NCBI RefSeq assembly: GCF_001696535.1 | Contig: NZ_MBQE01000003.1 | Location: 62,001-126,000 of the forward strand | DNA: 64,000 nucleotides | DNA from: Stappia indica | GTDB lineage: Bacteria > Pseudomonadota > Alphaproteobacteria > Rhizobiales > Stappiaceae | Reading direction: 5' to 3' | In this document: positions 36,508-47,043 of the stretch, piece by piece | How positions within the stretch are numbered: the stretch's first letter is position 1 | Layout: each line of letters opens with the position of its first letter | Position numbers and translations under genes: made by a program | The notes under the pieces: generated by a model | Databases searched by the model: none | The model's input: the letters and a program-made list of their open reading frames with translations, nothing else | What the model was told of the DNA's origin: nothing

Positions 36508-37692
36508 ATGACCGCAATTCCCGACCAGCGCGGCTCGCGCTGGCCGCTGCTGGCGCTGGCGATCGGCGCCTTCGGCATCGGCACGACCGAATTTTCTCCC
36601 ATGGGCCTGCTGCCGGTGATCGCCGACGGCGTGGACGTCTCGATTCCCACCGCCGGCCTGCTGGTCAGCGCCTATGCCATCGGCGTGATGGCCGGCGCGC
36701 CGGTGATGACGCTGCTGTTCGCCCGTTTCGGCAAGCGGACGGCGCTGATGTGCCTGATGGCGATCTTCACGCTCGGCAACATCATGTCGGCGCTGTCGCC
36801 CGACTACTGGACGCTGCTGGCCTCGCGCGTCGTCACCAGCCTCAACCACGGGGCGTTCTTCGGTCTCGGCGCGGTGGTGGCCGCCAGCGTCGTGCCGCGC
36901 GAGCGGCAGGCGAGCGCCGTTGCGACAATGTTCATGGGCCTGACCATCGCCAATGTCGGCGGCGTGCCGCTGGCGACCTGGATCGGCCAGCAGATCGGCT
37001 GGCGCGAGGCCTTCGCCGGCACGGCTGTCCTCGGCCTCGTCACCATCGCCGCGCTCTGGCTGGCCCTGCCGAAGGGCGCTCCCGGCCAGCGTCCCGATGT
37101 GGCGCGCGAGGCGCGGGTGCTGGTGCAGCCGCAGGTGCTGGTCGCGCTGCTGACCACGGTCCTCGGCTCGAGCGCCATGTTCACGCTCTACACCTATGTC
37201 GCGCCGCTGCTCGATGTGCTGACCGGGGCTTCGGCCACCTTCCTGACCCTTGCGCTCGTGCTGGTCGGGCTCGGCTTCACCTTCGGCAACTGGCTGGGCG
37301 GACGCGTCGCCGACTGGTCGCTGGACGGGGCGACGGCGATCTTCCTTGCCGCGCTGGCCGCAATCATGCTGGCGATGCCTGTGTTGCTCGGCAGCCAGAG
37401 CGTTGCGGCGGTCACCTTGCTGGCCTGGGGCGCGGCGGCCTTCGCCATCGTGCCGCCGGTGCAGATGCGGGTGATGCAGGCGGCGGCGGATGCGCCGGGC
37501 CTCGCCTCGTCGATCAATATCGGCGCGTTCAATCTCGGCAACGCCATCGGCGCAGCCGTCGGCGGTGCGGTGATCAGCCTCGGCCTCGGCTATGCCGCCG
37601 TGCCGATTGCCGGAGGGTTGCTGGCCGCCTCGGCGCTGGGGCTGGTCTGGATCGGTCGCCGCAAGTCGGCCGCGCTCGCTTGCCCTGTCTGA
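36508..37692 (+). CDS. MFS drug/metabolite exporter (AraJ/YdhP-like, DHA1)
   Basis: A 394-residue membrane protein with about 12 helices. The MFS loop motif LFARFGKRTALM lies between helices 2 and 3, and RVVTSLNHGAFFGLGAVV and FMGLTIANVGGVPLATWIGQ follow in the AraJ/YdhP order. Relatives export sugars, nucleosides or drugs. Its start ATG has AGGACACGACA upstream. The substrate is not deducible. Confidence 0.92.
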   Translation: MTAIPDQRGSRWPLLALAIGAFGIGTTEFSPMGLLPVIADGVDVSIPTAGLLVSAYAIGVMAGAPVMTLLFARFGKRTALMCLMAIFTLGNIMSALSPDYWTLLASRVVTSLNHGAFFGLGAVVAASVVPRERQASAVATMFMGLTIANVGGVPLATWIGQQIGWREAFAGTAVLGLVTIAALWLALPKGAPGQRPDVAREARVLVQPQVLVALLTTVLGSSAMFTLYTYVAPLLDVLTGASATFLTLALVLVGLGFTFGNWLGGRVADWSLDGATAIFLAALAAIMLAMPVLLGSQSVAAVTLLAWGAAAFAIVPPVQMRVMQAAADAPGLASSINIGAFNLGNAIGAAVGGAVISLGLGYAAVPIAGGLLAASALGLVWIGRRKSAALACPV

Positions 37693-37742
37693 AGAAGATG
37701 CGCCGGGCCGGATTTGCCGGTCCGGCCGCGGCGTGCGGGACC

Positions 37743-38498
37743 TCAGCGGGCGGAGGCGGCCTTGGCCGGCGTTGCCGCAGTGCTGTCGCCGCTTGAGGTG
37801 CCGATGCCGCTGCCAGTGCCGGTGTCGGGGAACATCCAGTCCTGCTTGCGCGGGGCCGTCTCGGGCGTGTCGGCGCTGATCCGGCGATAGGTGGCGCGCG
37901 ATGACAGCAGGTGCGCGCGCATCGCCGCCTCCGCCCATTCCGCATCGCCCGCCGACAGCGCTTCCACCAGATCGCCGTGCTGGCGGTTGCTGCGCATCAG
38001 CTCGGCCCGCGTCCAGCTGTTGAAGGTCGGGCTGACCACCGGCTTGCGGGCCACAAGGTTGACCAGCTCCGCGAAGAAGGCGTTGCCGCCCTGCGACCAG
38101 ATCACCCGGTGGAACCTGGCATTGAGGTCGCGGTAGAGCCGCCGGTCCGGCTCGCTCTCGTGGATCGCCTCGTCCATGCCGGCATGAAGCTCCCGCAATT
38201 CCTGCAGGAACGCCTCGTCGCGGTGGCGCGCCGCCATGCCCACGGCAATCGGCTCCAGCGAGGCGCGGGCGGTGAAGATGTGGATGACCTCGTTGGGGTC
38301 GACATCGACCACCACCGCCCGGCGGTAGGCCTCGCGCCGGATCACGCCTTCGGCCTGCAGGCGGCGCATCGCCTCGCGGATCGGCGTGCGACTGACCCCG
38401 AGGCGGGCGGCAAGCTCGCTTTCGGGAAGGACATCGCCGCCGAGATAGGCCCCGGAGGCGATCAGCGCCCTGATCCTGTCGTAGATATCCCCCGCCAT
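37743..38498 (-). CDS. GntR-family (FCD domain) transcriptional regulator
   Basis: A 251-residue regulator with winged HTH (LPESELAARLGVSRTPIREAM, RRLQAEGVIRREAYRR) and an FCD ligand domain containing the metal-type residues HFR-style RDLNARFHRVIW and NRQHGDLVEAL. The C-terminal 40 residues are a low-complexity Ser/Thr/Ala tail. It is the final gene of the ABC-importer operon (SBP to hydrolase to GntR), so it probably controls that operon and the divergent FAH operon. GTATAC-type dyads occur in the shared intergenic region. Confidence 0.92.
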   Translation of the reverse strand: MAGDIYDRIRALIASGAYLGGDVLPESELAARLGVSRTPIREAMRRLQAEGVIRREAYRRAVVVDVDPNEVIHIFTARASLEPIAVGMAARHRDEAFLQELRELHAGMDEAIHESEPDRRLYRDLNARFHRVIWSQGGNAFFAELVNLVARKPVVSPTFNSWTRAELMRSNRQHGDLVEALSAGDAEWAEAAMRAHLLSSRATYRRISADTPETAPRKQDWMFPDTGTGSGIGTSSGDSTAATPAKAASAR

Positions 38499-38520
38499 GG
38501 CCGTTCCGATCCGGTTGAGA

Positions 38521-39687
38521 CTAGTCGTAACCCCGCGTCCTCAGCCATTCCGACACGATGCCGGCGGCCGTGGCAAGCCTTTCGGGCTGATTGACGAAGT
38601 AATGATTGGCGCCTTCCACGAGCTTCATCTCGCGGTCGGCGGAGCCGACGGCGGCAAAGACCGCGGCCGTGTGCGGCTGCGGCACGGCATCGTCCGCGCC
38701 GCATTCGATGGCAAGGAACGGCACGCTGATATCGCGGGCGGTGATCAGCGAGTTGGCGCGCGAATGGGCCGGCGACCATTGCGACAGCCAGCTGCGCAGG
38801 GTCGAGAACCGGCCAAGGCCGGCCGGGCCGCTGTTCACCGTTTCCGGGTGGCCGAGATAGCTCCAGCCCGGCTTGCGGCCGTTCGGCTCAAGCGTCGGAT
38901 CGAGGAAACGCGGATCGGCCATGGTGCGATAGGTGACGAAGGCGCGCTCCATCTCCTTGCCGCCGCGCCGGCGCAGATCCTCGAGCCGCTCCAGCACGCC
39001 GTTGGTGATGCGCTGCATGCGTGCAACCTGCGCCGCCCGGTAGCGGGCGACGAATTCCGGCGAATAAGGCTCGGTGCGCGCCTCGTATCCGGGCCGGTAG
39101 AGGTCGAGCTCGGGATCGCGGTCGTCCGGATCGGTCTCGTTGCGCATCGACGGGTCGAGCCATTCCTGCAGCAGCACCGAGCGCGAGGCATGGGCGGCAA
39201 GGCTGAGCACCGCATCGGCCGGGATCAGCCCTGCGCCGGCCACGTCGACGGGATCGCCGGCGGGCGTCTGCGTGATGCTCGGCCGCTCGGCCTGCGACTG
39301 GTAGAGCATGGTCAACGATCCGCCGCCGCTCCATCCGCACAGAACGATGCGCTCGTAGCCCCAGTCTTCCTTCGCCGCGCGGATATAGGCGCCGAGATCG
39401 AGCAGCACGTTCTCCATGATCAGCGCGGTGTCGTTGCGCTGGTAGCGGCTGCCGGCGCACAGGACATGGAAGCCGAGCTCGGCCATGGCCCGCGGCAGCG
39501 GCAGCAGCTGCAGGGTGGAGGAGGGATGCATGAAGATCAGCAGCGTGCGCGAGGGACGATCCACGGGGCGGATCACCACGCCCTCCAGATGGGTCATGCC
39601 CTGCGAGCCGTTGAAGCCGTAGGTCTCCGTGAAGGCCTGCTTCGCCGTGAAGGCGATATGTTTCCAGTCGAAGGCGAGTTCGCTCAT
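38521..39687 (-). CDS. Alpha/beta hydrolase, large-insert type
   Basis: A 388-residue alpha/beta-hydrolase fold protein. The nucleophile elbow is VLCGWSGGGSLTMLYQS (Ser of GWSGGG), the later strand is VPFLAIECGADDAVPQPHT (Asp), and the His lies in VEGANHYFVNQP. A large helical cap insert of about 160 residues (AAHASRSVLLQEW to RRGGKEMERAFVTY) sets it apart from small esterases. It lies in the ABC-importer operon, so it probably cleaves the imported compound; ester or carbon-carbon bond cleavage cannot be distinguished. Confidence 0.88.
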   Translation of the reverse strand: MSELAFDWKHIAFTAKQAFTETYGFNGSQGMTHLEGVVIRPVDRPSRTLLIFMHPSSTLQLLPLPRAMAELGFHVLCAGSRYQRNDTALIMENVLLDLGAYIRAAKEDWGYERIVLCGWSGGGSLTMLYQSQAERPSITQTPAGDPVDVAGAGLIPADAVLSLAAHASRSVLLQEWLDPSMRNETDPDDRDPELDLYRPGYEARTEPYSPEFVARYRAAQVARMQRITNGVLERLEDLRRRGGKEMERAFVTYRTMADPRFLDPTLEPNGRKPGWSYLGHPETVNSGPAGLGRFSTLRSWLSQWSPAHSRANSLITARDISVPFLAIECGADDAVPQPHTAAVFAAVGSADREMKLVEGANHYFVNQPERLATAAGIVSEWLRTRGYD

Positions 39688-39705
39688 CGCGTCTTGTCCT
39701 GTCGC

Positions 39706-40799
<1,094 letters not shown>

Positions 40800-40803
<4 letters not shown>

Positions 40804-41903
40804 GCGCCTACCCTCATGTTGCGCCAGGTTTCGGGGCGGGCAGCGGCCGCACGGAACTCGTCGGCCCGGTCGGTGTAATGGCAGGCCGCCGACTGCTCGC
40901 CAACCTTGTGGACCTGCGGCGCGGTGGTGCGGCACAGGTCCGTCGCGAACGGGCAGCGGCTGGCGAAGCGGCAGCCCGAGGGCGGCAGCAGCAGGTTCGG
41001 CACCGTGCCGGGGATCGAGATCAGCGGCTGGCGCGGCTGACCGCGCACCGGCAGGCGCGGGAACGCGTTCTGCAGGCCCATCGTGTAGGGGTGCAAGGGG
41101 CGCTCCAGCACGTCGGCCGTCGGGCCGCTCTCGGCGACCTTGCCCGCATACATGACGACGACGGCCTCGCAGGTCTCCGCCACCACGGCGATGTCGTGGG
41201 TGACGAGGATCATCGAACGGCGCATGTGCTCGTGGATGCCGCGGATGCGCGACATGATCTGCGACTGCATGATCGGGTCGAGCGCGGTGGTCGGCTCGTC
41301 GGCCAGCAGCATGCCGGCGTTGAGCGCCAGCGCCATGGCGATGACCGCACGCTGGCGCATGCCGCCGGAGAACTGGTGCGGGAATTCGTAGAGCCGCTCC
41401 GCCGGCAGGCCGACAAGGGCGAACATCTCTTCCGCCCGCGCCCAGGCGACGGCCTTGCTGACCTTCTCATGCGCGAGGATCGCCTCGCAGATCTGGTCGC
41501 CGATGCAATAGACCGGGTCGAGCGAGTTCATCGCGCTCTGGGTGATGAGCGAGATGCGGTTCCAGCGGATCGGCTCGAGCTCCGCATCCGACAGGCCGAG
41601 AATGTTCTCGCCGTCGAGCAGCGCCTCGCCGGAGAGGGCAGTGAACTCCGGCAGGAGGCCCATCAGCGCCTTGACCACGGTGCTCTTGCCGCAGCCGCTC
41701 TCGCCGACAAGGCCGAGATTGGTGCCGGCGCGCACCTCGAAGCTGACATCCTCCACCGCGTGGAAGCGCCCGCGCAGGGTCGAGTAGCCGATGGACAGGC
41801 CGTTCACCTTTAGGTGCGCGGCCGGCTTTGCCGAGAGCCGTTCGTCGAGCCGGGCAAGGTCCCGTGCGACGGCGGCGGGTCGGGTGTTGGCGGACGTGGC
41901 CAT
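40800..41903 (-). CDS. Peptide/nickel-type ABC importer ATPase (DppD/OppD-like)
   Basis: A 367-residue ATPase: Walker A GLVGESGCGKSTVVKALMGL, signature FSGGMRQRAVIAMAL, Walker B MLLADEPTTALDPIMQS, H-loop THDIAVVAE, and the C-terminal CRFASRCPFATDLCRTTAP Cys cluster. The start overlaps the permease stop (single base) and its end overlaps the next ATPase, so the operon is tightly coupled. Confidence 0.95.
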
Positions 41904-42808
41904 CAGCGCCTCCTCAGCCGCGGGTTGGTCTGTTCCTCATAGGCGCGGCCGATGAGGTAGAGCGAGGAGACGAGCAGCACCAGCGCCAGCGAGGGCGGAA
42001 CCACCCACCACCAGGCGGTGCGCAGGTTGCCGCTGCTGAAGGCGGTGTTCAGCATCTGGCCCCAGCTCACCACGGTCGGGTCTCCGAGGCCGAGGAAGGA
42101 GAGGCTGGCCTCTGTCAGGATCGCGAAGGCGACCGACATGGTCACCCACAGGAAGACGATGCGCACGATGTTCGGCAGGATGTGCCGCATGATGATGTGG
42201 AAGTGCGAGGCGCCGGCGGCGCGCGCCCACTTCACGTAGATGCGCTCGCGCTCCGTCAGGACGGCGGAGCGGATGATGCGCGCGCCGTTGCGCCAGAACA
42301 GGATGGTGATGACGAGAATGATGTTCTCGATGCTCGGCCCCAGCAGAGCCACCGCGACGATGGCGAAGGGCAGGGTCGGGATCGACAGCGCGATGTCGGT
42401 GAGGCGCATCAGGACGTCGTCGACATAGCCGCCGAAATAGCCCGACAGCACGCCGAACACCGTGGAGATGAACCCGACGGCGACAGCCGCGACCAGGCCG
42501 ACGATCAGGGCCACGCGGAAGCCGTGCAGGAACTGGCTGAGCACGTCGTTGCCGAAGGCGGTGGTGCCGAGCAGATGGGTGGCGTTGGGCGGCGACAGGC
42601 GGTTGAGCCGTCCGGTTTCGGTCATCATCGCCTTGAACGGCTCGTACGGGGCGAGCCAGGGGCCGATGATGGCCAGCAGGATGAAGATCGCGAGGATCGC
42701 CACGCCCACGACCGCGAAATTGTCCTCCATCAGCAGGCGGAACGAGTCCCGCACCGAGCTGAAGAGGCTGCGCCCTCGAATGGCGCCCTGATCGGGAACT
42801 TGCGTCAT
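41903..42808 (-). CDS. ABC importer permease (DppC/OppC-like)
   Basis: A 301-residue permease with an N-terminal OppC_N segment (SVRDSFRLLMEDNFAVVGVA), the BPD_transp_1 core of five or six helices, and the EAA loop region AARAAGASHFHIIMRHILPN. It ends in the family motif EASLSFLGLGDPTVVSWGQM. It overlaps the preceding permease by four bases and the following ATPase by one. Confidence 0.95.
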   Translation of the reverse strand: MTQVPDQGAIRGRSLFSSVRDSFRLLMEDNFAVVGVAILAIFILLAIIGPWLAPYEPFKAMMTETGRLNRLSPPNATHLLGTTAFGNDVLSQFLHGFRVALIVGLVAAVAVGFISTVFGVLSGYFGGYVDDVLMRLTDIALSIPTLPFAIVAVALLGPSIENIILVITILFWRNGARIIRSAVLTERERIYVKWARAAGASHFHIIMRHILPNIVRIVFLWVTMSVAFAILTEASLSFLGLGDPTVVSWGQMLNTAFSSGNLRTAWWWVVPPSLALVLLVSSLYLIGRAYEEQTNPRLRRR

Positions 42809-43770
42809 TTGTAGACAACCCTGGGATCGAGCTTGCCGTAGACGAGGTCGGCGGCGAGGTTGGCCAGCACGATCATCACGGCGAGAAGGAAGAAGGCCGC
42901 CTGGGCGAGCGGATAGTCCTGGCGGGTCACGGCGAGCACGAGCTCGCGGCCCACGCCCGGCCAGGAGAAGACGATCTCGATGACCACGATGCCGGCGATC
43001 GTCTCGGCGAGCGCCGGGAACAGCCAGGTGATCAGCGGCAGCATCGAGTTGCGCGCGGCATGCCAGGCGACGCGCCGCTGCGGCACGCCCTTGGCGCGGA
43101 CCAGCTCGATATAGTCCTCGGTCCGGTTCTCCACGACGCCCGAGCGCATCAGCAACAGGTTCTCGGGCATGAAGTAGATGATCACCGCGATCAGCGGCAG
43201 CGCCAGGTGATGCAGGAAGTCGAGGGTGAAGTAGCGGGCAAAGCCCGTCGTTGCCCCCGGATCGCCCATGCCGAAGCCGGGGAACCAGCCGAGCGTCGAC
43301 GAAAACACGGTGAGCAGCGCGATGCCGATGACGAAGTTCGGCACGCCGCGGATGACGGTGGCAAGGAAGATGCCCGAGCGCTCGAGCTTGCCGCCGCGCC
43401 GGGCCCAGCCGACGGCCGTGCCGATGGCGGCGCCGAGCGCTGCGCCCAGCAGCAGGCCGGGAACGGCGATCCAAAGCGTGTTGACGATCAGCGGCCACAG
43501 CACCTCCCACACCGGCTTGCGGTAGAAGAAGGAAGAGCCGAAGTCGCCCTGGATGATGTTGCCCAGATAGGCGACGTACTGGTCCCACATGGAGCCGGTC
43601 AGGCCCCACTGTTCCAGCAGCGCCTGGCGCGCTTCGTCGGTGAGTCCGCGCTCCAGCAGGATGGCGGTCGGGTCGGCGGGCATCACGCGGAACATGAAGA
43701 ACATGATCGTCGTGACGGCCCATACGACGAGCACGCTCTGGGCGAGACGTCGAAGGATATAGGCGCGCAT
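42805..43770 (-). CDS. ABC importer permease (DppB/OppB-like)
   Basis: A 321-residue permease beginning MRAYILRRLAQSVLVVWAVT, the family N-terminus, with MPADPTAILLERGLTDEA in the periplasmic loop, the EAA loop around ELVRAKGVPQRRVAWHAARN, and the LVLAVTRQDYPLAQAAFFLLAV terminus. It lies 110 bp after the substrate-binding protein gene; two strong hairpins sit between them. Confidence 0.95.
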   Translation of the reverse strand: MRAYILRRLAQSVLVVWAVTTIMFFMFRVMPADPTAILLERGLTDEARQALLEQWGLTGSMWDQYVAYLGNIIQGDFGSSFFYRKPVWEVLWPLIVNTLWIAVPGLLLGAALGAAIGTAVGWARRGGKLERSGIFLATVIRGVPNFVIGIALLTVFSSTLGWFPGFGMGDPGATTGFARYFTLDFLHHLALPLIAVIIYFMPENLLLMRSGVVENRTEDYIELVRAKGVPQRRVAWHAARNSMLPLITWLFPALAETIAGIVVIEIVFSWPGVGRELVLAVTRQDYPLAQAAFFLLAVMIVLANLAADLVYGKLDPRVVYK

Positions 43771-43803
43771 GGCTTACTCGGGCTGGCTTGTGCGGGACCG
43801 CTC

Positions 43804-43869
43804 CCCGCCGCGACAGGGCGCGGCGGGTTGGTCAAGTCAGTCGGGGAGCCGGGGCGCGGAACGCCCCGG
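43804..43869 (-). promoter_or_regulatory. Tandem perfect hairpins between binding-protein and permease genes
   Basis: Two perfect stems lie in the 110-bp gap after the binding-protein stop: CCCGCCGCG (43804-43812) with CGCGGCGGG (43819-43827), and CCGGGGCG (43849-43856) with CGCCCCGG (43862-43869). No U-run follows, so they are unlikely to be full terminators. They fit RNA-stabilising or partial-attenuation hairpins that let binding protein be made in excess over permeases. Confidence 0.65.
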
Positions 43870-43880
43870 TCCGGGATGGC

Positions 43881-45506
43881 TTACTTCTTGGGGAAATGCA
43901 GGCGGCCCTGTCCGTCCCAGCCGTAACCCGCGTCCTCGAGGATCTTGCGGGCGGCGTCGACGTCGAAGGGAACCTGCGGCAGCTCGGAGTTGTGCCACAT
44001 GCCGAGCTGGACCGGCACCGGGCCTTCGCCGGCCGGGACGGCAAAGCCGAGCCAGCCTTCGATCGCAGCGCGCTGCTTGGCGGTGGCAACGCGCAGGGCC
44101 TTGCGGAACGCCGGGTCGGTGAACGGAGCCTTCTGGTTGTTCAGCCAGATGAGCATGGAGCCGTGCGAGGGGATCTCGAGGAAGTCGAGATGGTTGTTCT
44201 GCGCGGCAAGGTCGCTCATCGCGGCAACCGGCAGCACCATGCTGGCGATATCGCCGGTTCCCGAGAGCATGGCCGAGCGGATCGCATCCGCCTGGCCGAG
44301 CGCCAGACGACGCACGCCGTCATATTCGGCAGCGTGGAAGTGCTCGGTGAAGGTCTCGAGCTCATGCGTCTCGTTGACCCGCCAGCTCTTGAACTTGAAG
44401 GGGCCGGAACCGATCACGGCGCCGTCTGCGACGACATCGCGAGCGACCTTGTCGCCTTCGTAGTTCGCCCAGTGATGCTCGGGCAGGATGAACAGGTAGG
44501 TGAGGACGGTGGTCACGAAGGACGCGTCCGGAGCCTTCAGCTTCACGTTGAAGGTGAGGTCGTCGACCTTCTCCGCGCCGGCCAGGTTGGCGATGCGCGA
44601 GGACATTGCCGGCGGCTGCAGCTCGACCACGGTGTTGACCGTGAACACGGCGTCGTCCGCGGTGACGGCTTCTCCGTCATGGAACTTCATGCCTTCGCGC
44701 AGGGTGATCTTCACCGTCTGCGGATCGGTGAACTCCCATGCGGCAGCGGCCCACGGCACGGTCTCGCCCTTGGAATTGTTCTTGGCGAACGTGTCGAAGA
44801 TGAAGCGCACCCAGCCCACGGCACCTTCTTCGGCCATCGGGTTGTACGTGGTCACGTCCTCGTAGTGAGCCCAGTCGAGGATGCGGTCGTCGGTCTTCGG
44901 CTTGGCCGAAAGCCACGGGTCGACCAGGCCCTCATGCGCGGCGACCGGCGCCGGGCTGGTGACGTTCTCCCACTTGTCGCTGTTCCACAGGATGCCGTAG
45001 ACGGTGTTCGTCGCCGGCCACCAGGGCGCGACGTCGTGGAAATACTTCTGCGCCTCATGCACCAGTGCCAGGCGCTCGTCCTGGTTCACCAGCTCGCGCT
45101 GCTTCTTGACCATCTCGGTATAGGCTTCGTCGCACCACTTGGCGCCGTTGCGCCGTGCGCCGCAGGCGCCGAGGTCGTGAAGCCAGTAGGTCGGGTCCAC
45201 GCGGTCCGGGTCCGCACCGACGGTGAAGACGGCCATGTCCTCGAGGCCGCCGCCGACCATGATGTTGGAGATGAAGCTGCTGAACTGGACCGGCTGCATC
45301 TGGAACGAGAGGCCGAGCTTGGCCCATTCCTCGCTCAGGACGCGTGCGGACTGTTCATACATCGGGCCCATGTCGGCCGCGTAATAGGCGATCTGGAGCT
45401 GGGGAACCGGCTCTCCGAGATCCTGGGCCATGGCGGGTGCGCAAAGCGCAGCAATACCGGTCGACAGCGACAGCGTCGCGGCCAACCGCCTGATCTTGGC
45501 AGTCAT
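43881..45506 (-). CDS. Family-5 extracellular solute-binding protein (DppA/OppA-like)
   Basis: A 541-residue exported protein: signal peptide (MTAKIRRLAATLSLSTGIAA, cleavage after about APAMA), then an SBP_bac_5 fold with TYWLHDLGACGARRNG, NTVYGILWNSDKWENV, GMKFHDGEAVTADDAVFTVN and FIGSGPFKFKSWRVNE-type motifs. It delivers the substrate to the permeases downstream. The start ATG has a strong GGAGGAAA. Substrates of this family include peptides, sugars, opines and aromatic acids; the downstream hydrolase and adjacent FAH operon argue for an organic acid or amide. Confidence 0.95.
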   Translation of the reverse strand: MTAKIRRLAATLSLSTGIAALCAPAMAQDLGEPVPQLQIAYYAADMGPMYEQSARVLSEEWAKLGLSFQMQPVQFSSFISNIMVGGGLEDMAVFTVGADPDRVDPTYWLHDLGACGARRNGAKWCDEAYTEMVKKQRELVNQDERLALVHEAQKYFHDVAPWWPATNTVYGILWNSDKWENVTSPAPVAAHEGLVDPWLSAKPKTDDRILDWAHYEDVTTYNPMAEEGAVGWVRFIFDTFAKNNSKGETVPWAAAAWEFTDPQTVKITLREGMKFHDGEAVTADDAVFTVNTVVELQPPAMSSRIANLAGAEKVDDLTFNVKLKAPDASFVTTVLTYLFILPEHHWANYEGDKVARDVVADGAVIGSGPFKFKSWRVNETHELETFTEHFHAAEYDGVRRLALGQADAIRSAMLSGTGDIASMVLPVAAMSDLAAQNNHLDFLEIPSHGSMLIWLNNQKAPFTDPAFRKALRVATAKQRAAIEGWLGFAVPAGEGPVPVQLGMWHNSELPQVPFDVDAARKILEDAGYGWDGQGRLHFPKK

Positions 45507-45765
45507 AGCGTTGTTTCCTCCCACGCACCTTGCCTTGTTTCCTCCTCGGGACCGGAACGATGCGGCTCTGCCGCGCGCTTCGGACCCCTCGTTTCGGTAG
45601 GTGCTGATCAAAAGTGTATACGAAAATGCCGAGTGTCAATGATTTCCATCTTGATTTCCTGCCCTCAATGTCAAAAGTGAATGCAATACAACGTTGCCAG
45701 CTGGCGCAAGCCGGAGGACGGACAGGGGGCAAACACCCCTTGGGCAGCGGTTTTGGGAGGAAAAA
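45507..45765. promoter_or_regulatory. Divergent control region, ABC importer operon / FAH operon
   Basis: These 259 bp separate the minus-strand importer operon from the plus-strand fumarylacetoacetase operon. They contain the 9-bp direct repeats TCAAAAGTG at 45608-45616 and 45671-45679, starts 63 bp apart, and the perfect hexamer GTATAC at 45616-45621, which is typical of FCD-type GntR operators. The GntR encoded at the end of the importer operon is the likely binder. Confidence 0.6.
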
Positions 45766-47043
45766 ATGCAATCTTCTTGGGTGCCTGGGGCCAATTCGCC
45801 CTCGGGAGACTTCCCCTTGGCGAATCTGCCATACGGGGTGTTTTCGCGTGGCGGGGATACGCCGCGCTGCGGTGTCGCCATCGGCGATCATGTGGTCGAT
45901 CTCGCTGCGCTGGCGGCATCCGGCCTGCTCGGCGAGGCAGCCCGCGGCTGGGGACTGGACGAGCCGGGCATCAATTCCTTCATGGCGGCCGGCCCTGAGG
46001 CCTGGGCCGCGCTGCGCGCCCGCCTGATCGACCTGCTGGCCGAGGACGGCTCGGCGGACCTGCGCGACAATGCGGAGCTCCGCGCGCGGGCCCTGGTGCC
46101 GATGAACGGGGTGTCCATGCACCTGCCGTTCCGCGTCACCGGCTACACGGATTTCTATGCCGGCCGGCAGCACGCCTTCAATTCCGGCTCGATCCTGCGC
46201 GGTCCCCAGAACGCGCTGACACCGAACTGGCCGCACATGCCCATCGGCTACAACGGCCGGGTGTCCACCGTCGTCGTGTCGGGCACGCCGGTGCGCCGGC
46301 CGCTCGGCCAGGTGCGTGCCGAGGGCGCCGAGATGCCGGAGCTGACCGCCTGCCGCCGTCTGGACATCGAGGTCGAGTTCGGGGCCGTTGTCGCCATGCC
46401 GACGCAGATGGGCGAGACCCTGTCGGTCGCCGAGGCGTGGGAGCACCTGTTCGGCTTCGTGCTGCTGAACGACTGGTCGGCGCGCGACATCCAGCGCTGG
46501 GAGGGCCAGCCGCTCGGGCCGTTCCAGTCCAAGGCCTTCGCCACGTCGATCAGCCCCTGGGTCGTGACCCGTGCGGCGCTTGAGCCGTTCCGCTGCGGTC
46601 CGCCGGAGCGCGACACTCCGCTTCTGCCCTATCTGCAGGAGCCGGAAGACTATTTCTTCGATTTGACGCTCGAGGCGCATCTGACGCCCGAGGGTGGTGC
46701 GCCGAGCCGTATCGTGCGCACCAACACGAAGCATCTCTACTACTGCGCGCCGCAACTGCTGACCCATCACGCCCTGTGCGGGTGCCGGATGCAGGCCGGC
46801 GACCTGCTCGGCTCCGGCACCATCTCCGGCCCCGAGCGCGAGGCATTCGGCTGCCTGATGGAACAGACCTGGGGCGGCCGCGACCCGGTGGAGCTGTCCG
46901 CCGGTGGCTCGCGCGTCTTCCTGGAGGATGGCGACAGCGTGACGCTGACCGGCTGGGGCGAGGTGAACGGCCAGCGGATCGGATTCGGACGGTGCGAGGG
47001 AACGATCCTTCCCGCGCCGCAAAAGGTCGGGAGGACCGGATAA
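45766..47043 (+). CDS. fahA: Fumarylacetoacetase
   Basis: A 425-residue FAH enzyme that hydrolyses fumarylacetoacetate (or a close analogue) to fumarate and acetoacetate. The catalytic region is GYTDFYAGRQHAFNSG (metal Asp and the general-base His of RQHA), metal Glu residues in DIEVEFGAVV, and LLNDWSARDIQRWEGQPLGP; LPYGVFSRGGD and TPNWPHMPIGYNGR also fit. Length matches eukaryotic and bacterial FAH. The ATG has GGGAGG. Notably, no homogentisate dioxygenase or maleylacetoacetate isomerase of the standard pathway is in view. Confidence 0.94.
   Translation: MQSSWVPGANSPSGDFPLANLPYGVFSRGGDTPRCGVAIGDHVVDLAALAASGLLGEAARGWGLDEPGINSFMAAGPEAWAALRARLIDLLAEDGSADLRDNAELRARALVPMNGVSMHLPFRVTGYTDFYAGRQHAFNSGSILRGPQNALTPNWPHMPIGYNGRVSTVVVSGTPVRRPLGQVRAEGAEMPELTACRRLDIEVEFGAVVAMPTQMGETLSVAEAWEHLFGFVLLNDWSARDIQRWEGQPLGPFQSKAFATSISPWVVTRAALEPFRCGPPERDTPLLPYLQEPEDYFFDLTLEAHLTPEGGAPSRIVRTNTKHLYYCAPQLLTHHALCGCRMQAGDLLGSGTISGPEREAFGCLMEQTWGGRDPVELSAGGSRVFLEDGDSVTLTGWGEVNGQRIGFGRCEGTILPAPQKVGRTG

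Noticed and set aside
37700-37725. GC-rich hairpin after the MFS gene as a terminator
   Set aside because: The arms are imperfect and no T-run follows.
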